From the NCBI RefSeq assembly GCF_021389935.1, contig NZ_CP089979.1, positions 6,038,501 to 6,102,500 of the forward strand: DNA of 64,000 nt, given 5' to 3'. How positions within the stretch are numbered: position 1 is the first letter of the stretch; every line of letters starts with the position of its first letter. Below, piece after piece: positions 18,160 to 27,063 of this stretch. Under the pieces are notes generated by a model, which saw only the letters and a list, made by a program, of their open reading frames with translations, ran no database searches and had not been told where the DNA came from. This stretch comes from Fulvivirga ligni. Lineage in GTDB: Bacteria; Bacteroidota; Bacteroidia; Cytophagales; Cyclobacteriaceae. Both the position numbers and the translations under genes were made by a program.

Positions 18160-18180
18160 CTCTTTTATTTTAATATTTCT

Positions 18181-19590
18181 TTACAGAATAAACTCACTGA
18201 GATCTTTATTAGTGATAAGGCCTGCAAGCTTATCATTCACCATATCCCTGGTAATCACAATATTGGCATTTGGCCCAATGATATCTGGCACATCAAATAA
18301 GAACTCGTTCAGCAACTGACTCATCACAGTATGCAATCTTCTTGCTCCAATATTTTCCACTTCGGTATTGATTTGGAAGGCTTTCTCTGCAATTTCCTCT
18401 AATGCATCTTCCTGGAATGTTAACTTCACTTCCTCTGAATCTAAAAGTGCTTCATATTGCTTAGTTAAAGCATTTTTAGGCTCTTTTAAGATATGATAGA
18501 AATCCTCTTTTGTAAGATTATTCAATTCTACTCTAATTGGGAATCTACCCTGAAGCTCAGGAATAAGATCTGAAGGCTTAGATACATGGAATGCTCCTGC
18601 CGCTATAAATAAGATATGATCTGTTTTTATCAAACCATACTTGGTGTTTACGGTACTACCTTCTACTATCGGCAATAAATCTCTCTGTACACCTTCACGA
18701 CTCACATCGGGGCCACCGCCACCTTTTTTACCTGAACCACCAGCAGCGATCTTATCGATCTCATCTATAAATATAATTCCTGTGTTTTCAGCTTTCATAA
18801 TGGCAAGGTCTTTCACCTCATCCATATCAATTAGCTTGGCTGATTCTTCCTCTATCAAGAGCTTTCTAGCTTCGGCAATTGAAACCTTACGCTTCTTGCT
18901 TTTCTTAGGCATCATGCCGCTGATCATTTCCTGCAGATTGATCATGGATGATTCATCCATCATTCCACCACCTATCATTCCTATGCCAGGGTTTGAAGGC
19001 TTATTCACACTGACATCTATCTTTCTATCTTCCAGCTCGCCATTTCTGATTTTCTCTCTGAAACGCTCTCTGGTTCTTTCGTTCAGCTCATGATCCGATT
19101 CTGGCAGTTCTCCAGTAACAGTTTCAGTAGAAGCAGGATTTTTCACGCCATTAGTTCCTTTGATAGGTGGGATAAGCGCATCCAGAATAATGTCCTCTAC
19201 TATTTGCTCTGCTTTTACCTTAACCTCTTCTTTCTTCTCAGATTTCACCAGATTTACTGACTGCTCTACCAGGTCTCTCACCATAGATTCTACGTCACGA
19301 CCCACATAACCTACCTCAGTAAATTTTGATGCTTCTACCTTAGTAAATGGCGCATTAGCAATCTTGGCCAAACGTCTGGCTATCTCTGTTTTTCCTACAC
19401 CAGTAGCACCTATCATCAGGATGTTATTAGGCACTATTTCGCCCTGCATCTCGCTCTTCACGTTCATCCTTCTCCACCTGTTTCTTAAGGCTATAGCTAC
19501 ATTCCTTTTAGCATCTTTCTGGCCGATAATATATTTATCAAGTTCCTCTACAATCTGCTTAGGTGTAAAATATGTTTCTTGATTTATCAT
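18181..19590 (-). CDS. hslU: ATP-dependent protease ATPase subunit HslU
   Basis: This 469-residue AAA+ unfoldase feeds substrates to the HslV peptidase. The N-terminal TPKQIVEELDKYIIGQKDAKRN is characteristic. Walker A is GATGVGKT at 61-68. The pore-loop region VGYVGRDVESMVRDL follows, then a long I-domain (about 110-240). Walker B is FIDEID at 274-279. The sensor and C-terminal region has GRFPIRVEL and NIGARRLHTVMSQLLNE. The C-terminus ends SEFIL, a hydrophobic tail that docks into HslV. The hslV gene is not next to it or anywhere in the window, although the two are adjacent in many other bacteria. It sits two bases after porQ and 1.0 kb after lon on the same strand. Confidence 0.96.
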   Translation of the reverse strand: MINQETYFTPKQIVEELDKYIIGQKDAKRNVAIALRNRWRRMNVKSEMQGEIVPNNILMIGATGVGKTEIARRLAKIANAPFTKVEASKFTEVGYVGRDVESMVRDLVEQSVNLVKSEKKEEVKVKAEQIVEDIILDALIPPIKGTNGVKNPASTETVTGELPESDHELNERTRERFREKIRNGELEDRKIDVSVNKPSNPGIGMIGGGMMDESSMINLQEMISGMMPKKSKKRKVSIAEARKLLIEEESAKLIDMDEVKDLAIMKAENTGIIFIDEIDKIAAGGSGKKGGGGPDVSREGVQRDLLPIVEGSTVNTKYGLIKTDHILFIAAGAFHVSKPSDLIPELQGRFPIRVELNNLTKEDFYHILKEPKNALTKQYEALLDSEEVKLTFQEDALEEIAEKAFQINTEVENIGARRLHTVMSQLLNEFLFDVPDIIGPNANIVITRDMVNDKLAGLITNKDLSEFIL

Positions 19591-19592
19591 GT

Positions 19593-20603
19593 CTAAATTT
19601 TTCTTTTTCTCAAAAATAAGTTGGTATTGGTAGTAAGGGTAAAGCTGTGCGATCCTCCTGCAGCATGATATCCACCTCTACTATACGCAAACTCAAAAGC
19701 TTTTATTCTGAACATTAAACCATAAGAAAATCCAGCGCCATGGGCACCATCTTCCAGTTTTAGTTCTTGTCTTATTAAATGATTATAACCGAATCTTATA
19801 TTTAGGTTCTTAGTAATCAGCACTTCCGTTCCTACCACTACATGTCTGAACATCTTATCAAATGCTCCCGGCTCATCTTCTGAGCCATTGGCATCATAAT
19901 AGGTGCTGTTTCTATCTGCCAGATTATACCCGGTAAATGAAAACCTTAAAGGCATATGCTCCGGCTTAAAGCTCACTCCAACTTGTACATCAAATGGAAG
20001 CTTAGTATCTGACGTTTCAGAATAATCACTTAACATCACTCCAACATTCTTAAACACCAGCCCAGCGGTAAGGTTCAGCTTAGGATGTTTAAAAACACCA
20101 CCCAAATCCATCGCCAAGGCATTACTGGTATAAGCTGTAATATTCGAATTGATATACTTAAGAGTAGCGCCTAATGTAAAATAAGAAATTTGATGACTTC
20201 TTCCTATAAAAAAAACAGTCTCTCCGGCATTAAATTCTCCTAGTTCGGCACCGGTGTCATCATAAGAAGTGATGTTTCCATAACTGAAGTGATTGGTGCC
20301 TACGTACCAGCTCCCCCACTTATCAAAGTCATGCTTATAAACAAAAGATGCCGAGTGAATATCGGCAAAATAAGCTAAGTAGTTAAAAGTCAGATAGCCA
20401 GAAAGTGAATCACCCACTGCAGCAGGGTTATCAGCAAGCAGATTTAAGTCTTCGTTATATATCGAAACGTTCTTTCCGCCCAGGCCTACTGTTCTGGCAT
20501 TATTGGGTACACTTAGAAATTCAAAAGAATGCTTACCTCCTACCTGTCCGTAAGTTTGGACACAAATAAAAAGTAAGCATACTATTGAAATTCCTTTTTT
20601 CAT
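19593..20603 (-). CDS. porQ: Type IX secretion system protein PorQ
   Basis: This is an outer-membrane beta-barrel of about 336 residues. The start at 20603 gives a signal peptide (MKKGISIVCLLFICVQTYGQ). A start at 20657 would overlap the lon stop and bury it. Family hallmarks are FEFLSVPNNARTVGLGGKN, NLLADNPAA, the FNYLAYFADIHSAS block and IGRSHQISYFTLGATLKYI. In Porphyromonas, PorQ belongs to the type IX secretion apparatus and acts with PorU, PorV and PorZ in cargo attachment. Those partners are not in the window. The gene lies 28 bases after lon and two bases before hslU, so the three probably share a transcript. Confidence 0.9.
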   Translation of the reverse strand: MKKGISIVCLLFICVQTYGQVGGKHSFEFLSVPNNARTVGLGGKNVSIYNEDLNLLADNPAAVGDSLSGYLTFNYLAYFADIHSASFVYKHDFDKWGSWYVGTNHFSYGNITSYDDTGAELGEFNAGETVFFIGRSHQISYFTLGATLKYINSNITAYTSNALAMDLGGVFKHPKLNLTAGLVFKNVGVMLSDYSETSDTKLPFDVQVGVSFKPEHMPLRFSFTGYNLADRNSTYYDANGSEDEPGAFDKMFRHVVVGTEVLITKNLNIRFGYNHLIRQELKLEDGAHGAGFSYGLMFRIKAFEFAYSRGGYHAAGGSHSFTLTTNTNLFLRKRKI

Positions 20604-20631
20604 CAATGCATTGGCTGAGTTGTAGTCAAAC

Positions 20632-23094
20632 TTATGCCTTATTGTTGTCATCCGCAAAACTAAAAGTCACTGGTGATTTCACCTTTTCTTTTAGCAATGC
20701 TATGGCTAAGACATCATCAACAGTACTCACAAAGTTGATCTTCAGCCCTTTGATGTATTTTTCATCTATCTCGTTTATATCTCTTTCATTCTTTTCTGAA
20801 AGGATAATTTCTTTTATTCCAGCTCTTCTGGCAGCTAGTATTTTCTCCTTAATACCACCCACTGGTAGCACTTTACCTCTCAAAGTGATCTCACCTGTCA
20901 TAGCCAGTTTATCCTTCACTTTTCTTTGGGTATAAATAGAAGCTAATGACGTAAGCATAGTGATACCTGCAGATGGCCCATCCTTAGGCACTGCACCTGC
21001 CGGCACGTGTACATGAAGATCATACTGATCAAAAGCTCTGTAATCTATGCCCAAATGCCCTGCATTAGCTTTTAAATAAGAAATAGCAGCCATGGCCGAT
21101 TCTTTCATTACATCTCCCAATTGGCCAGAAAGCGTAAGCTTACCCTTCCCTTTGCTCAAGCTGGATTCAATGAATAGTATCTCCCCTCCTACCTGTGTCC
21201 AGGCTAGGCCAGTAACTACACCAGCAATATTATTGCCCTGATATAGCTCTTTATCAAATCTTTCTCCACCAAGAATTTTCACTACCTCTTCTGCGGTAAC
21301 AGTAGAGTTGAATTCTTCTTCTAAAGCAATTGACTTAGCGGCATGCCTTATCACAGAACCGATAGTTCTTTCAAGGTTTCTCACACCAGACTCTCTGGTA
21401 TACCCATCAATCACTTTTTCAATACCTTTTTTATGGAAAGAAACATCCTTAGTTTTTAAACCATGTTCTTTCTTTTGCTTGGGTATTAGGTGCCTCTTAG
21501 CTATTTCTACTTTCTCTTCCTGCGTATAGCCAGAAATCTCAATGATCTCCATTCTATCTCTTAAAGCAGGGTGGATAGTTTCTAATGAGTTAGCTGTAGC
21601 TATAAATAAGACTTTTGAAAGGTCATATTCCAGCTCCAGATAGTTATCTACAAATTCACCGTTTTGCTCCGGATCTAATACCTCCAACAAAGCCGATGCA
21701 GGATCTCCCCTAAAGTCTGAACTCACCTTATCTATCTCATCCAAGATAAATACCGGATTAGAAGATTTCGCTTTTTTTAAGTTTTGAATGATCTTACCAG
21801 GAAGCGCTCCTACATAAGTTTTTCTGTGCCCTCTAATCTCAGCTTCATCATGCACACCTCCCAGTGACATTCTGACATACTTACGTTTTAACGCTTTCGC
21901 TATAGATCTACCGAGTGAGGTTTTACCTACTCCGGGAGGGCCATAAAGACATAAAATAGGGCCTTTCATATCTTGCTTCAGCTTAAGCACTGCAAGATAT
22001 TCTATGATCCTATCCTTCACCTTGTCCATTCCAAAGTGATCATTATCTAAGATCTTTTTAGCCCGTTTTAGATCAAAATTGTCCTTAGTAAATTCATTCC
22101 ACGGCAGATCAAGAAGCAGCTCCACATAGTTCATGGCCACAGGATACTCCGCTGCTGCGGGATTCATTCTTAAAATTTTATCCAGCTCTTTCTGAAAATG
22201 TTTATTCACATCTTCAGGCCAATCTTTCTTTTCACCCTTCTTCCTTAGCACCTCAATTTCCTGATCAGGTCCATCATGCCCTAACTCATCTTGCAACACT
22301 TTAATCTGCTGCCTCAGGTAATAGTCTCTCTGCTGCTGATCTATATCGGTGTGGACTTTCTTTTGAATGTCGTACTTCAACTCTAAAAGTTGAATTTCCT
22401 TAAGCATGAATTCTAAAAGAAGCGTAGCTCTTTCATTACCATCATTCAGCTCTAATAATCTTTGCTTATCAGCAACTTCCGCATTAAGGTTAGAAGAAAG
22501 GAAATGAGTTAAGAAACCTAAGTCGTGGATATTATCCAACGCCATCTGTGCTTCTTGAGGAATTTCAGGGTTAAGCTTCAAAATCTTGGAAGCAGAATCC
22601 TTCAAAGATTGAATAATTGCCTTAATTTCCTTCTTAGTACTTTTAGGATAGGTGCTTTTAAGCAGCTCTATACTAGCTCTGATATATGGCTCTTCTTGTT
22701 TTACTTCTTCTATAGCAAAACGGCTCTTCCCCTGAATAATAATAGTAGTATTCCCATCAGGCAGCACTAGCATCTTAATGATCTTAGCTACAGTACCAAT
22801 GGTATAAATATCATCTATGGAAGGATCTTCCGTTTTTACATTTTTTTGGGCTATAACGCCAATATATCTATCTCCTTCGTAAGCTTTCTTAACTAGTTTT
22901 ATCGATTTCTGACGCCCCACAGTAATTGGTATCACTACCCCAGGAAACAACACTGTGTTTCTTATGGGAAGTATAGAAACCTCCTTTGGTAAGTTATCCT
23001 GCTCCTCTTCTGAACTTTCTTCCGGATTAATGAGTTGAATAAGGTCTTCTGAATCCTCCTGCACTAAATCTGAAAAAAACAATTTATTAAACAT
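20632..23094 (-). CDS. lon: ATP-dependent protease Lon
   Basis: This 820-residue cytoplasmic protease degrades misfolded and regulatory proteins. The N-terminal LON domain (about 38-235) contains VSILPIRNTVLFPGVVIPI. Walker A is GPPGVGKT at 385-392 and Walker B FILDEIDK at about 449-456. The C-terminal Ser-Lys peptidase domain has Ser708 in PKDGPSAGITM and Lys751 in GGIKEKILAARRAG, spaced 43 residues apart as in Escherichia coli Lon. It heads the lon-porQ-hslU group. The 120-base region upstream is shared with the divergent PorE-like gene and holds a perfect inverted repeat. Confidence 0.97.
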   Translation of the reverse strand: MFNKLFFSDLVQEDSEDLIQLINPEESSEEEQDNLPKEVSILPIRNTVLFPGVVIPITVGRQKSIKLVKKAYEGDRYIGVIAQKNVKTEDPSIDDIYTIGTVAKIIKMLVLPDGNTTIIIQGKSRFAIEEVKQEEPYIRASIELLKSTYPKSTKKEIKAIIQSLKDSASKILKLNPEIPQEAQMALDNIHDLGFLTHFLSSNLNAEVADKQRLLELNDGNERATLLLEFMLKEIQLLELKYDIQKKVHTDIDQQQRDYYLRQQIKVLQDELGHDGPDQEIEVLRKKGEKKDWPEDVNKHFQKELDKILRMNPAAAEYPVAMNYVELLLDLPWNEFTKDNFDLKRAKKILDNDHFGMDKVKDRIIEYLAVLKLKQDMKGPILCLYGPPGVGKTSLGRSIAKALKRKYVRMSLGGVHDEAEIRGHRKTYVGALPGKIIQNLKKAKSSNPVFILDEIDKVSSDFRGDPASALLEVLDPEQNGEFVDNYLELEYDLSKVLFIATANSLETIHPALRDRMEIIEISGYTQEEKVEIAKRHLIPKQKKEHGLKTKDVSFHKKGIEKVIDGYTRESGVRNLERTIGSVIRHAAKSIALEEEFNSTVTAEEVVKILGGERFDKELYQGNNIAGVVTGLAWTQVGGEILFIESSLSKGKGKLTLSGQLGDVMKESAMAAISYLKANAGHLGIDYRAFDQYDLHVHVPAGAVPKDGPSAGITMLTSLASIYTQRKVKDKLAMTGEITLRGKVLPVGGIKEKILAARRAGIKEIILSEKNERDINEIDEKYIKGLKINFVSTVDDVLAIALLKEKVKSPVTFSFADDNNKA

Positions 23095-23165
23095 ATATTG
23101 TTGTGTCTTAAATACTTTAACATGCCATTATGACACATTATTAATACAAATTTCCTAAATTTCGG

Positions 23166-23186
23166 ATTGACCTATTAAAGGTCAAT
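23166..23186. promoter_or_regulatory. Perfect inverted repeat between lon and the PorE-like gene (candidate operator)
   Basis: ATTGACCT-ATTAA-AGGTCAAT is an eight-base perfect inverted repeat with a five-base centre, lying 72 bases upstream of lon and 32 upstream of the divergent gene. It does not match CIRCE (TTAGCACTC-N9-GAGTGCTAA). No T-run follows on either strand, so it looks like a dimer-binding site rather than a terminator. The binding protein is unknown. Confidence 0.5.
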
Positions 23187-23217
23187 AGCTATGCCAAAAA
23201 CATTTTTTTAACTGATA

Positions 23218-25242
23218 TTGAAAAAAATACTTTTTTATAATAGGGCTAAGGTCAACACGAGCACAAGGTTGATGCTTCAAGCAACGATTAAAGGGGGCTT
23301 AGGATTGTTACTTCTAATCTTTTTAAACAGCGCTGTATTCGGGCAGGTAAAGTCCGGTGGAGTACTCAATCTTAATGACTCATTATCCAGATTTAGCCAG
23401 TCAGACCTGTTTGATTTTGCTAATGTTAACAAAGTACCTTATTACTATAACGAAAGCAAATTAAACCAAATAAAAAAACTTTATGAGGAAAAGGCCACGA
23501 TAGCCTTATATCCAAAGCTCCGCGCCTACGTGAAAAATTTCGGAGTAATGAATTTTTACCGTGACACTTTCTGGCTCTGGCAACTCGCCAAATTGACAGA
23601 GCTACATGGAGATGTGGAAGAAGCCAAATTACTCTATAAACTTATACTCAAACATCATAGGGAAGATATTGATATTGAGCAAATTGCCACTTATTACGAT
23701 TCTCTTACTACTAACGATAAAGATTACTACGTCTCTTTAGATTATTATTACGAGCTGGTAGATTATCGTAAGGAAGTAGATACACTGATCCCACCGCGAA
23801 GTGTGCTTCTGAACATGGGCGATATCGTAAATTCTGATCTTTCTGATTACGGCCCCACGCTAAGCTCCAATGATGATGTACTGATTTTCACCTCAAAAAG
23901 AAACTCTCATTTCAGAGGTGTAGACCCGGTGAATGATGAAGATCTTTTCATGACGCGCTATGATTATAATAGCTGGGATAAAGCTAATGAACTAAAAAAA
24001 CTAAACACCCAATATAATGAGGGCTCTGCCACCTTAAGCAAGGATGGTCAAACCATATACTTTGCCCGATGCAACTCTCCAGATTCATATGGTGACTGTG
24101 ATTTATTCGTCAGTCGTATGGAAGAAGACAGCACTTGGGGCAAAGCCACTAATTTGGGCGCTAATATCAATAGTATTACCTGGGACTCTCACCCTTCACT
24201 GTCTCATAATGAGGATACGCTTTATTTTGCCTCTGATAGAATAGGTGGTTTTGGTTTATCAGACATCTATTTCAGTGTGAGGGAGAATGGACAGTGGTCA
24301 AAGGCTCAGAACATTGGTCCTATCATCAATACTAGAAACTCTGAGGTAAGCCCATTCTACCATCATAAGGATGATGTTCTCTACTTCAGTTCCAATGGTC
24401 AGAACCTTAATTTCGGTGAGTTTGATATTTATAAATCCTACTATGATCGTCATAATTGGACGGAACCGATAAACATAGGCCCGCTGGTTAACGGGCCTGG
24501 CAGTGAATTCTACTTCACTATAGATTCAAAATCTGAGAACCTCTACTATGCACGTTCTGTGAAAGATAACATGACGAACCTGGATTTATATTCATTTCCA
24601 GTTCCGATGGGAGCACAACCTGATGCCACCACCAAAGTAAAAGGATCATTGACTAACGAGGAAAACGGCAAGCCATTTCAAGGCATAGTTTCCATTATAG
24701 ATCTGGATAATGGCATTGAGGTAGCACCAAAGTTTTTAAGGCCTGATGGTAGCTTTGAGTTTGACCTGATCAATAACAATAACTATCTCCTTATCATTCA
24801 AGGAGAGGAATTCTTTAGAATAGAGGAAATCTTCTATCTGGATGGTGAAAAGGAGCTTCACAGGCAAACTACGCCTATATCCAGCAAGATCAAATTTGAA
24901 TCAATGGAATTTGAAGAGAACAGAGCTGACCTTACCACACCTATGTATGGTGATCTGGATAAGATTGCGGACTTTTTGCTAGATAACCCGGACTACAAGC
25001 TAAAGATCAATGGACACACAGATTCTGATGGCCAGGAGAACTTCAACCTCAAGCTTTCACAGGATAGGGCAGATATTATTAAAGAATACCTCGTTCACTT
25101 CGGTGGCGTAGAAGAGAACCGTGTCACAGCTAAGGGCTATGGAAGCTCCAAGCCGATTGTGAAGGAAATCACTGAAGAAGACAAACACCTGAACAGAAGG
25201 GTTGAATTCCAGATATATCAGGAAGAAAATAACGAACAGTAA
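23218..25242 (+). CDS. PorE-like protein: TPR, WD40-like propeller, regulatory-like domain and OmpA C-terminal domain
   Basis: This is an exported peptidoglycan-binding protein of about 674 residues. Order of parts: signal peptide ending LNSAVFGQ; a helical TPR-like segment (about 60-190); PD40-type propeller repeats (about 195-460; DDVLIFTSKRN, GQTIYFARCNS, EDTLYFASDRIGG, DDVLYFSSNGQN, ENLYYARS); a carboxypeptidase-regulatory-like sandwich (about 475-560); and an OmpA C-terminal domain (about 565-670; ADFLLDNPDYKLKINGHTDSDG, NRRVEFQI). This is the layout of PorE of the type IX secretion system, and porQ lies close by. The long ORF starts with TTG; an internal ATG at 23272 is the alternative. 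An in-frame stop lies six bases before the TTG. Other OmpA/PD40 lipoproteins share parts of this layout. Confidence 0.75.
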   Translation: MKKILFYNRAKVNTSTRLMLQATIKGGLGLLLLIFLNSAVFGQVKSGGVLNLNDSLSRFSQSDLFDFANVNKVPYYYNESKLNQIKKLYEEKATIALYPKLRAYVKNFGVMNFYRDTFWLWQLAKLTELHGDVEEAKLLYKLILKHHREDIDIEQIATYYDSLTTNDKDYYVSLDYYYELVDYRKEVDTLIPPRSVLLNMGDIVNSDLSDYGPTLSSNDDVLIFTSKRNSHFRGVDPVNDEDLFMTRYDYNSWDKANELKKLNTQYNEGSATLSKDGQTIYFARCNSPDSYGDCDLFVSRMEEDSTWGKATNLGANINSITWDSHPSLSHNEDTLYFASDRIGGFGLSDIYFSVRENGQWSKAQNIGPIINTRNSEVSPFYHHKDDVLYFSSNGQNLNFGEFDIYKSYYDRHNWTEPINIGPLVNGPGSEFYFTIDSKSENLYYARSVKDNMTNLDLYSFPVPMGAQPDATTKVKGSLTNEENGKPFQGIVSIIDLDNGIEVAPKFLRPDGSFEFDLINNNNYLLIIQGEEFFRIEEIFYLDGEKELHRQTTPISSKIKFESMEFEENRADLTTPMYGDLDKIADFLLDNPDYKLKINGHTDSDGQENFNLKLSQDRADIIKEYLVHFGGVEENRVTAKGYGSSKPIVKEITEEDKHLNRRVEFQIYQEENNEQ

Positions 25243-25247
25243 GCACA

Positions 25248-25282
25248 AAAAAAGCCTGTCAGAAAAACTGACAGGCTTTTTT
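25248..25282. terminator. Strong bidirectional terminator between the PorE-like gene and tsf
   Basis: A perfect 15-base stem (AAAAAAGCCTGTCAG paired with CTGACAGGCTTTTTT) encloses a five-A loop. It has T-runs in both directions and lies between the two convergent stop codons. Confidence 0.92.
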
Positions 25283-25304
25283 ATTATCTCTATTTCTTTG
25301 GTAA

Positions 25305-26135
25305 TTAACCGATAGAAACTCTTTTAAACTCAGTAACAGTAAGACCACTGTTTACAGAATCTAAATATTTAGCTACAGTTACAGAGCTATCTTTTACAAA
25401 CTGCTGATTTAACAAAGTGTTATCTTTGTAGAATCTTTCAAGTTTACCTTGAGCGATTTTCTCAACGATTGCCTCAGGCTTACCTTCAGCTAAAGCTTGC
25501 TCTTTACCAATTTCTAATTCTTTCTCTACAGTAGAAGCATCTACATCACCCTTATCTACAGCTACAGGGTTCATAGCAGCAATTTGCATACCTACGTCTT
25601 TACCAGCAGCTTGAACGTCAGTACCATTAGCTCCTTTAAGAGATACTAATACACCTAGTTTGTTACCAGCGTGAATGTAAGGAACTACAGCTTCGCCATC
25701 AACAATTACATACTCACTGATCTCGATTTTCTCACCGATTTTACCAACAAGCTCAGTAATTTTTTCTTCTACAGTAACGTTACCAATTTTTTCAGCCATA
25801 AGAGCTTCTACAGTAGCTGGTTCTTTTTCAAAAGCAACATCAAGGATAGCATTACCTAAACCTAAGAACTCTTCGTTTTTACCCACGAAGTCAGTCTCAC
25901 AGTTAAGTGCTATAAGGATACCTTTAGAACCTGCGTCATTGGTTTTCACGAAGACAGAACCTTCAGTAACTTCTCTATCTGCACGAGAAGCAGATACTTT
26001 TTGTCCTTTTTTTCTAAGAAGGTCAATTGCCGCATCAAAATCACCTTCAGCTTCAGTAAGTGCCTTTTTACAATCCATCATACCGGCACCAGTCATCTGC
26101 CTTAGCTTATTTACGTCTTTCGCTGTAATAGCCAT
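25305..26135 (-). CDS. tsf: Translation elongation factor Ts
   Basis: This 276-residue guanine-nucleotide exchange factor recharges EF-Tu. The N-terminal UBA-like domain has VNKLRQMTGAGMMDCKKALTEAEGDFDAAIDLLRKKG, including the TGAGMMDCKKAL signature. Two dimerisation subdomains follow, with ALNCETDFVGKNEEF and VPYIHAGNKLGVLVSL. A C-terminal block reads KLERFYKDNTLLNQQFVKD. It is the last gene of rplM-rpsI-rpsB-tsf. A hairpin lies in the 109-base gap behind rpsB, and a strong terminator closes the unit downstream. Confidence 0.98.
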   Translation of the reverse strand: MAITAKDVNKLRQMTGAGMMDCKKALTEAEGDFDAAIDLLRKKGQKVSASRADREVTEGSVFVKTNDAGSKGILIALNCETDFVGKNEEFLGLGNAILDVAFEKEPATVEALMAEKIGNVTVEEKITELVGKIGEKIEISEYVIVDGEAVVPYIHAGNKLGVLVSLKGANGTDVQAAGKDVGMQIAAMNPVAVDKGDVDASTVEKELEIGKEQALAEGKPEAIVEKIAQGKLERFYKDNTLLNQQFVKDSSVTVAKYLDSVNSGLTVTEFKRVSIG

Positions 26136-26181
26136 AGTTTGTTAATTTTATAAATTGCTTAATTTAATTATCGTTAATAAA

Positions 26182-26218
26182 AAAATTGAACATCAGTATA
26201 AAGCCAATGTTCAATTTT
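26182..26218 (-). terminator. Hairpin with T-run between rpsB and tsf (attenuator-like)
   Basis: AAAATTGAACAT and ATGTTCAATTTT form a perfect 12-base stem with a 13-base loop. On the minus strand seven T residues follow. It lies 27 bases past the rpsB stop and 47 before the tsf start. It could partly terminate the operon, as the rpsB-tsf gap is reported to do in Escherichia coli. The stem is AT-rich, so read-through is likely. Confidence 0.65.
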
Positions 26219-26244
26219 CTTCTTTTTCAATATATATCTATACT

Positions 26245-27015
26245 TTATTTCTCTACAGTCTCGTTTTCGTCTGCTTTCTTCTTAGCTTCTTCTTCCTTTT
26301 TCAAGTTAGCTTCTTCTTTTTCCTTCTTTCTTTCGCTAAGACCTTCTTCTACCACATCACAGATATAGTTAGTGATAAGAGAGATTGATTTGAAGGCATC
26401 ATCGTTCGCAGGAACAGGGAAATCTACACCAGTAGGATCAGAGTTAGTATCTACCATAGCAAATACAGGGATATTTAACTTCTGAGCTTCTTTTACTGCA
26501 ATGTGCTCTCTTTTTACATCGATCACAAAAAGTGCAGCAGGAAGTCTGTTAAGGTCAGAGATACCACCTAGAACTCTCTCTAGTTTTTCTTTCTCTCTAG
26601 AAACCATTAACCTTTCCCTTTTCGCTAAGTTCTGGTAAGACTCGTCTTTCATCATCTTATCAATTGAAGACATTTTCTTCAATGATTTTCTGATAGTAGC
26701 GAAGTTAGTAAGCATACCACCTAACCATCTGTCAGTAACGTAAGGCATGTTTAATTTCCTTGCCGCTTCACTAACTACGTCTTGTGCTTGCTTCTTAGTA
26801 GCTACAAAAAGAACTTTTCTTCCTGATCTTACTATGTTCTTAAGTGCATAAGATGCTTTGTCGAGGCACTCAAGGGTCTTATTTAAATCAATAATGTGGA
26901 TCCCGTTTTTCTCCATGAAAATGTACTGAGCCATTTTAGGATCCCACTTTCTCGTTAAGTGTCCGAAGTGAACACCAGCATCAAGTAAGTCTTTATACTC
27001 TAATTTATTTGCCAT
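26245..27015 (-). CDS. rpsB: 30S ribosomal protein S2
   Basis: This small-subunit protein of about 256 residues starts at the ATG at 27015 (MANKLEYKDLLDAGVHFGHL). An upstream in-frame start at 27054 would add 13 residues with no family support. Signature blocks are HFGHLTRKWDPKMAQYIF, GIHIIDLNKT, RKVLFVATKKQAQDVV, VTDRWLGGMLTNFATI and PVFAMVDTNSDPTGVDFPVPANDDA. The C-terminus is a highly charged Glu/Lys tail (KKEKEEANLKKEEEAKKKA) longer than in enterobacteria. It lies 48 bases after rpsI. Confidence 0.97.
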   Translation of the reverse strand: MANKLEYKDLLDAGVHFGHLTRKWDPKMAQYIFMEKNGIHIIDLNKTLECLDKASYALKNIVRSGRKVLFVATKKQAQDVVSEAARKLNMPYVTDRWLGGMLTNFATIRKSLKKMSSIDKMMKDESYQNLAKRERLMVSREKEKLERVLGGISDLNRLPAALFVIDVKREHIAVKEAQKLNIPVFAMVDTNSDPTGVDFPVPANDDAFKSISLITNYICDVVEEGLSERKKEKEEANLKKEEEAKKKADENETVEK

Positions 27016-27063
27016 TAATTGTTTATTTTTCTCGGTTGTAAGTATAACAGCCAAGCAAGCATA

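Noticed and set aside
23166-23186. CIRCE heat-shock element before lon
   Set aside because: The arms ATTGACCT/AGGTCAAT and five-base centre do not match the CIRCE arms or nine-base spacer.
26155-26388. Phe-rich plus-strand open frames opposite rpsB and its leader
   Set aside because: They mirror the Glu/Lys-rich tail of S2 and the AT-rich gap; composition explains them.
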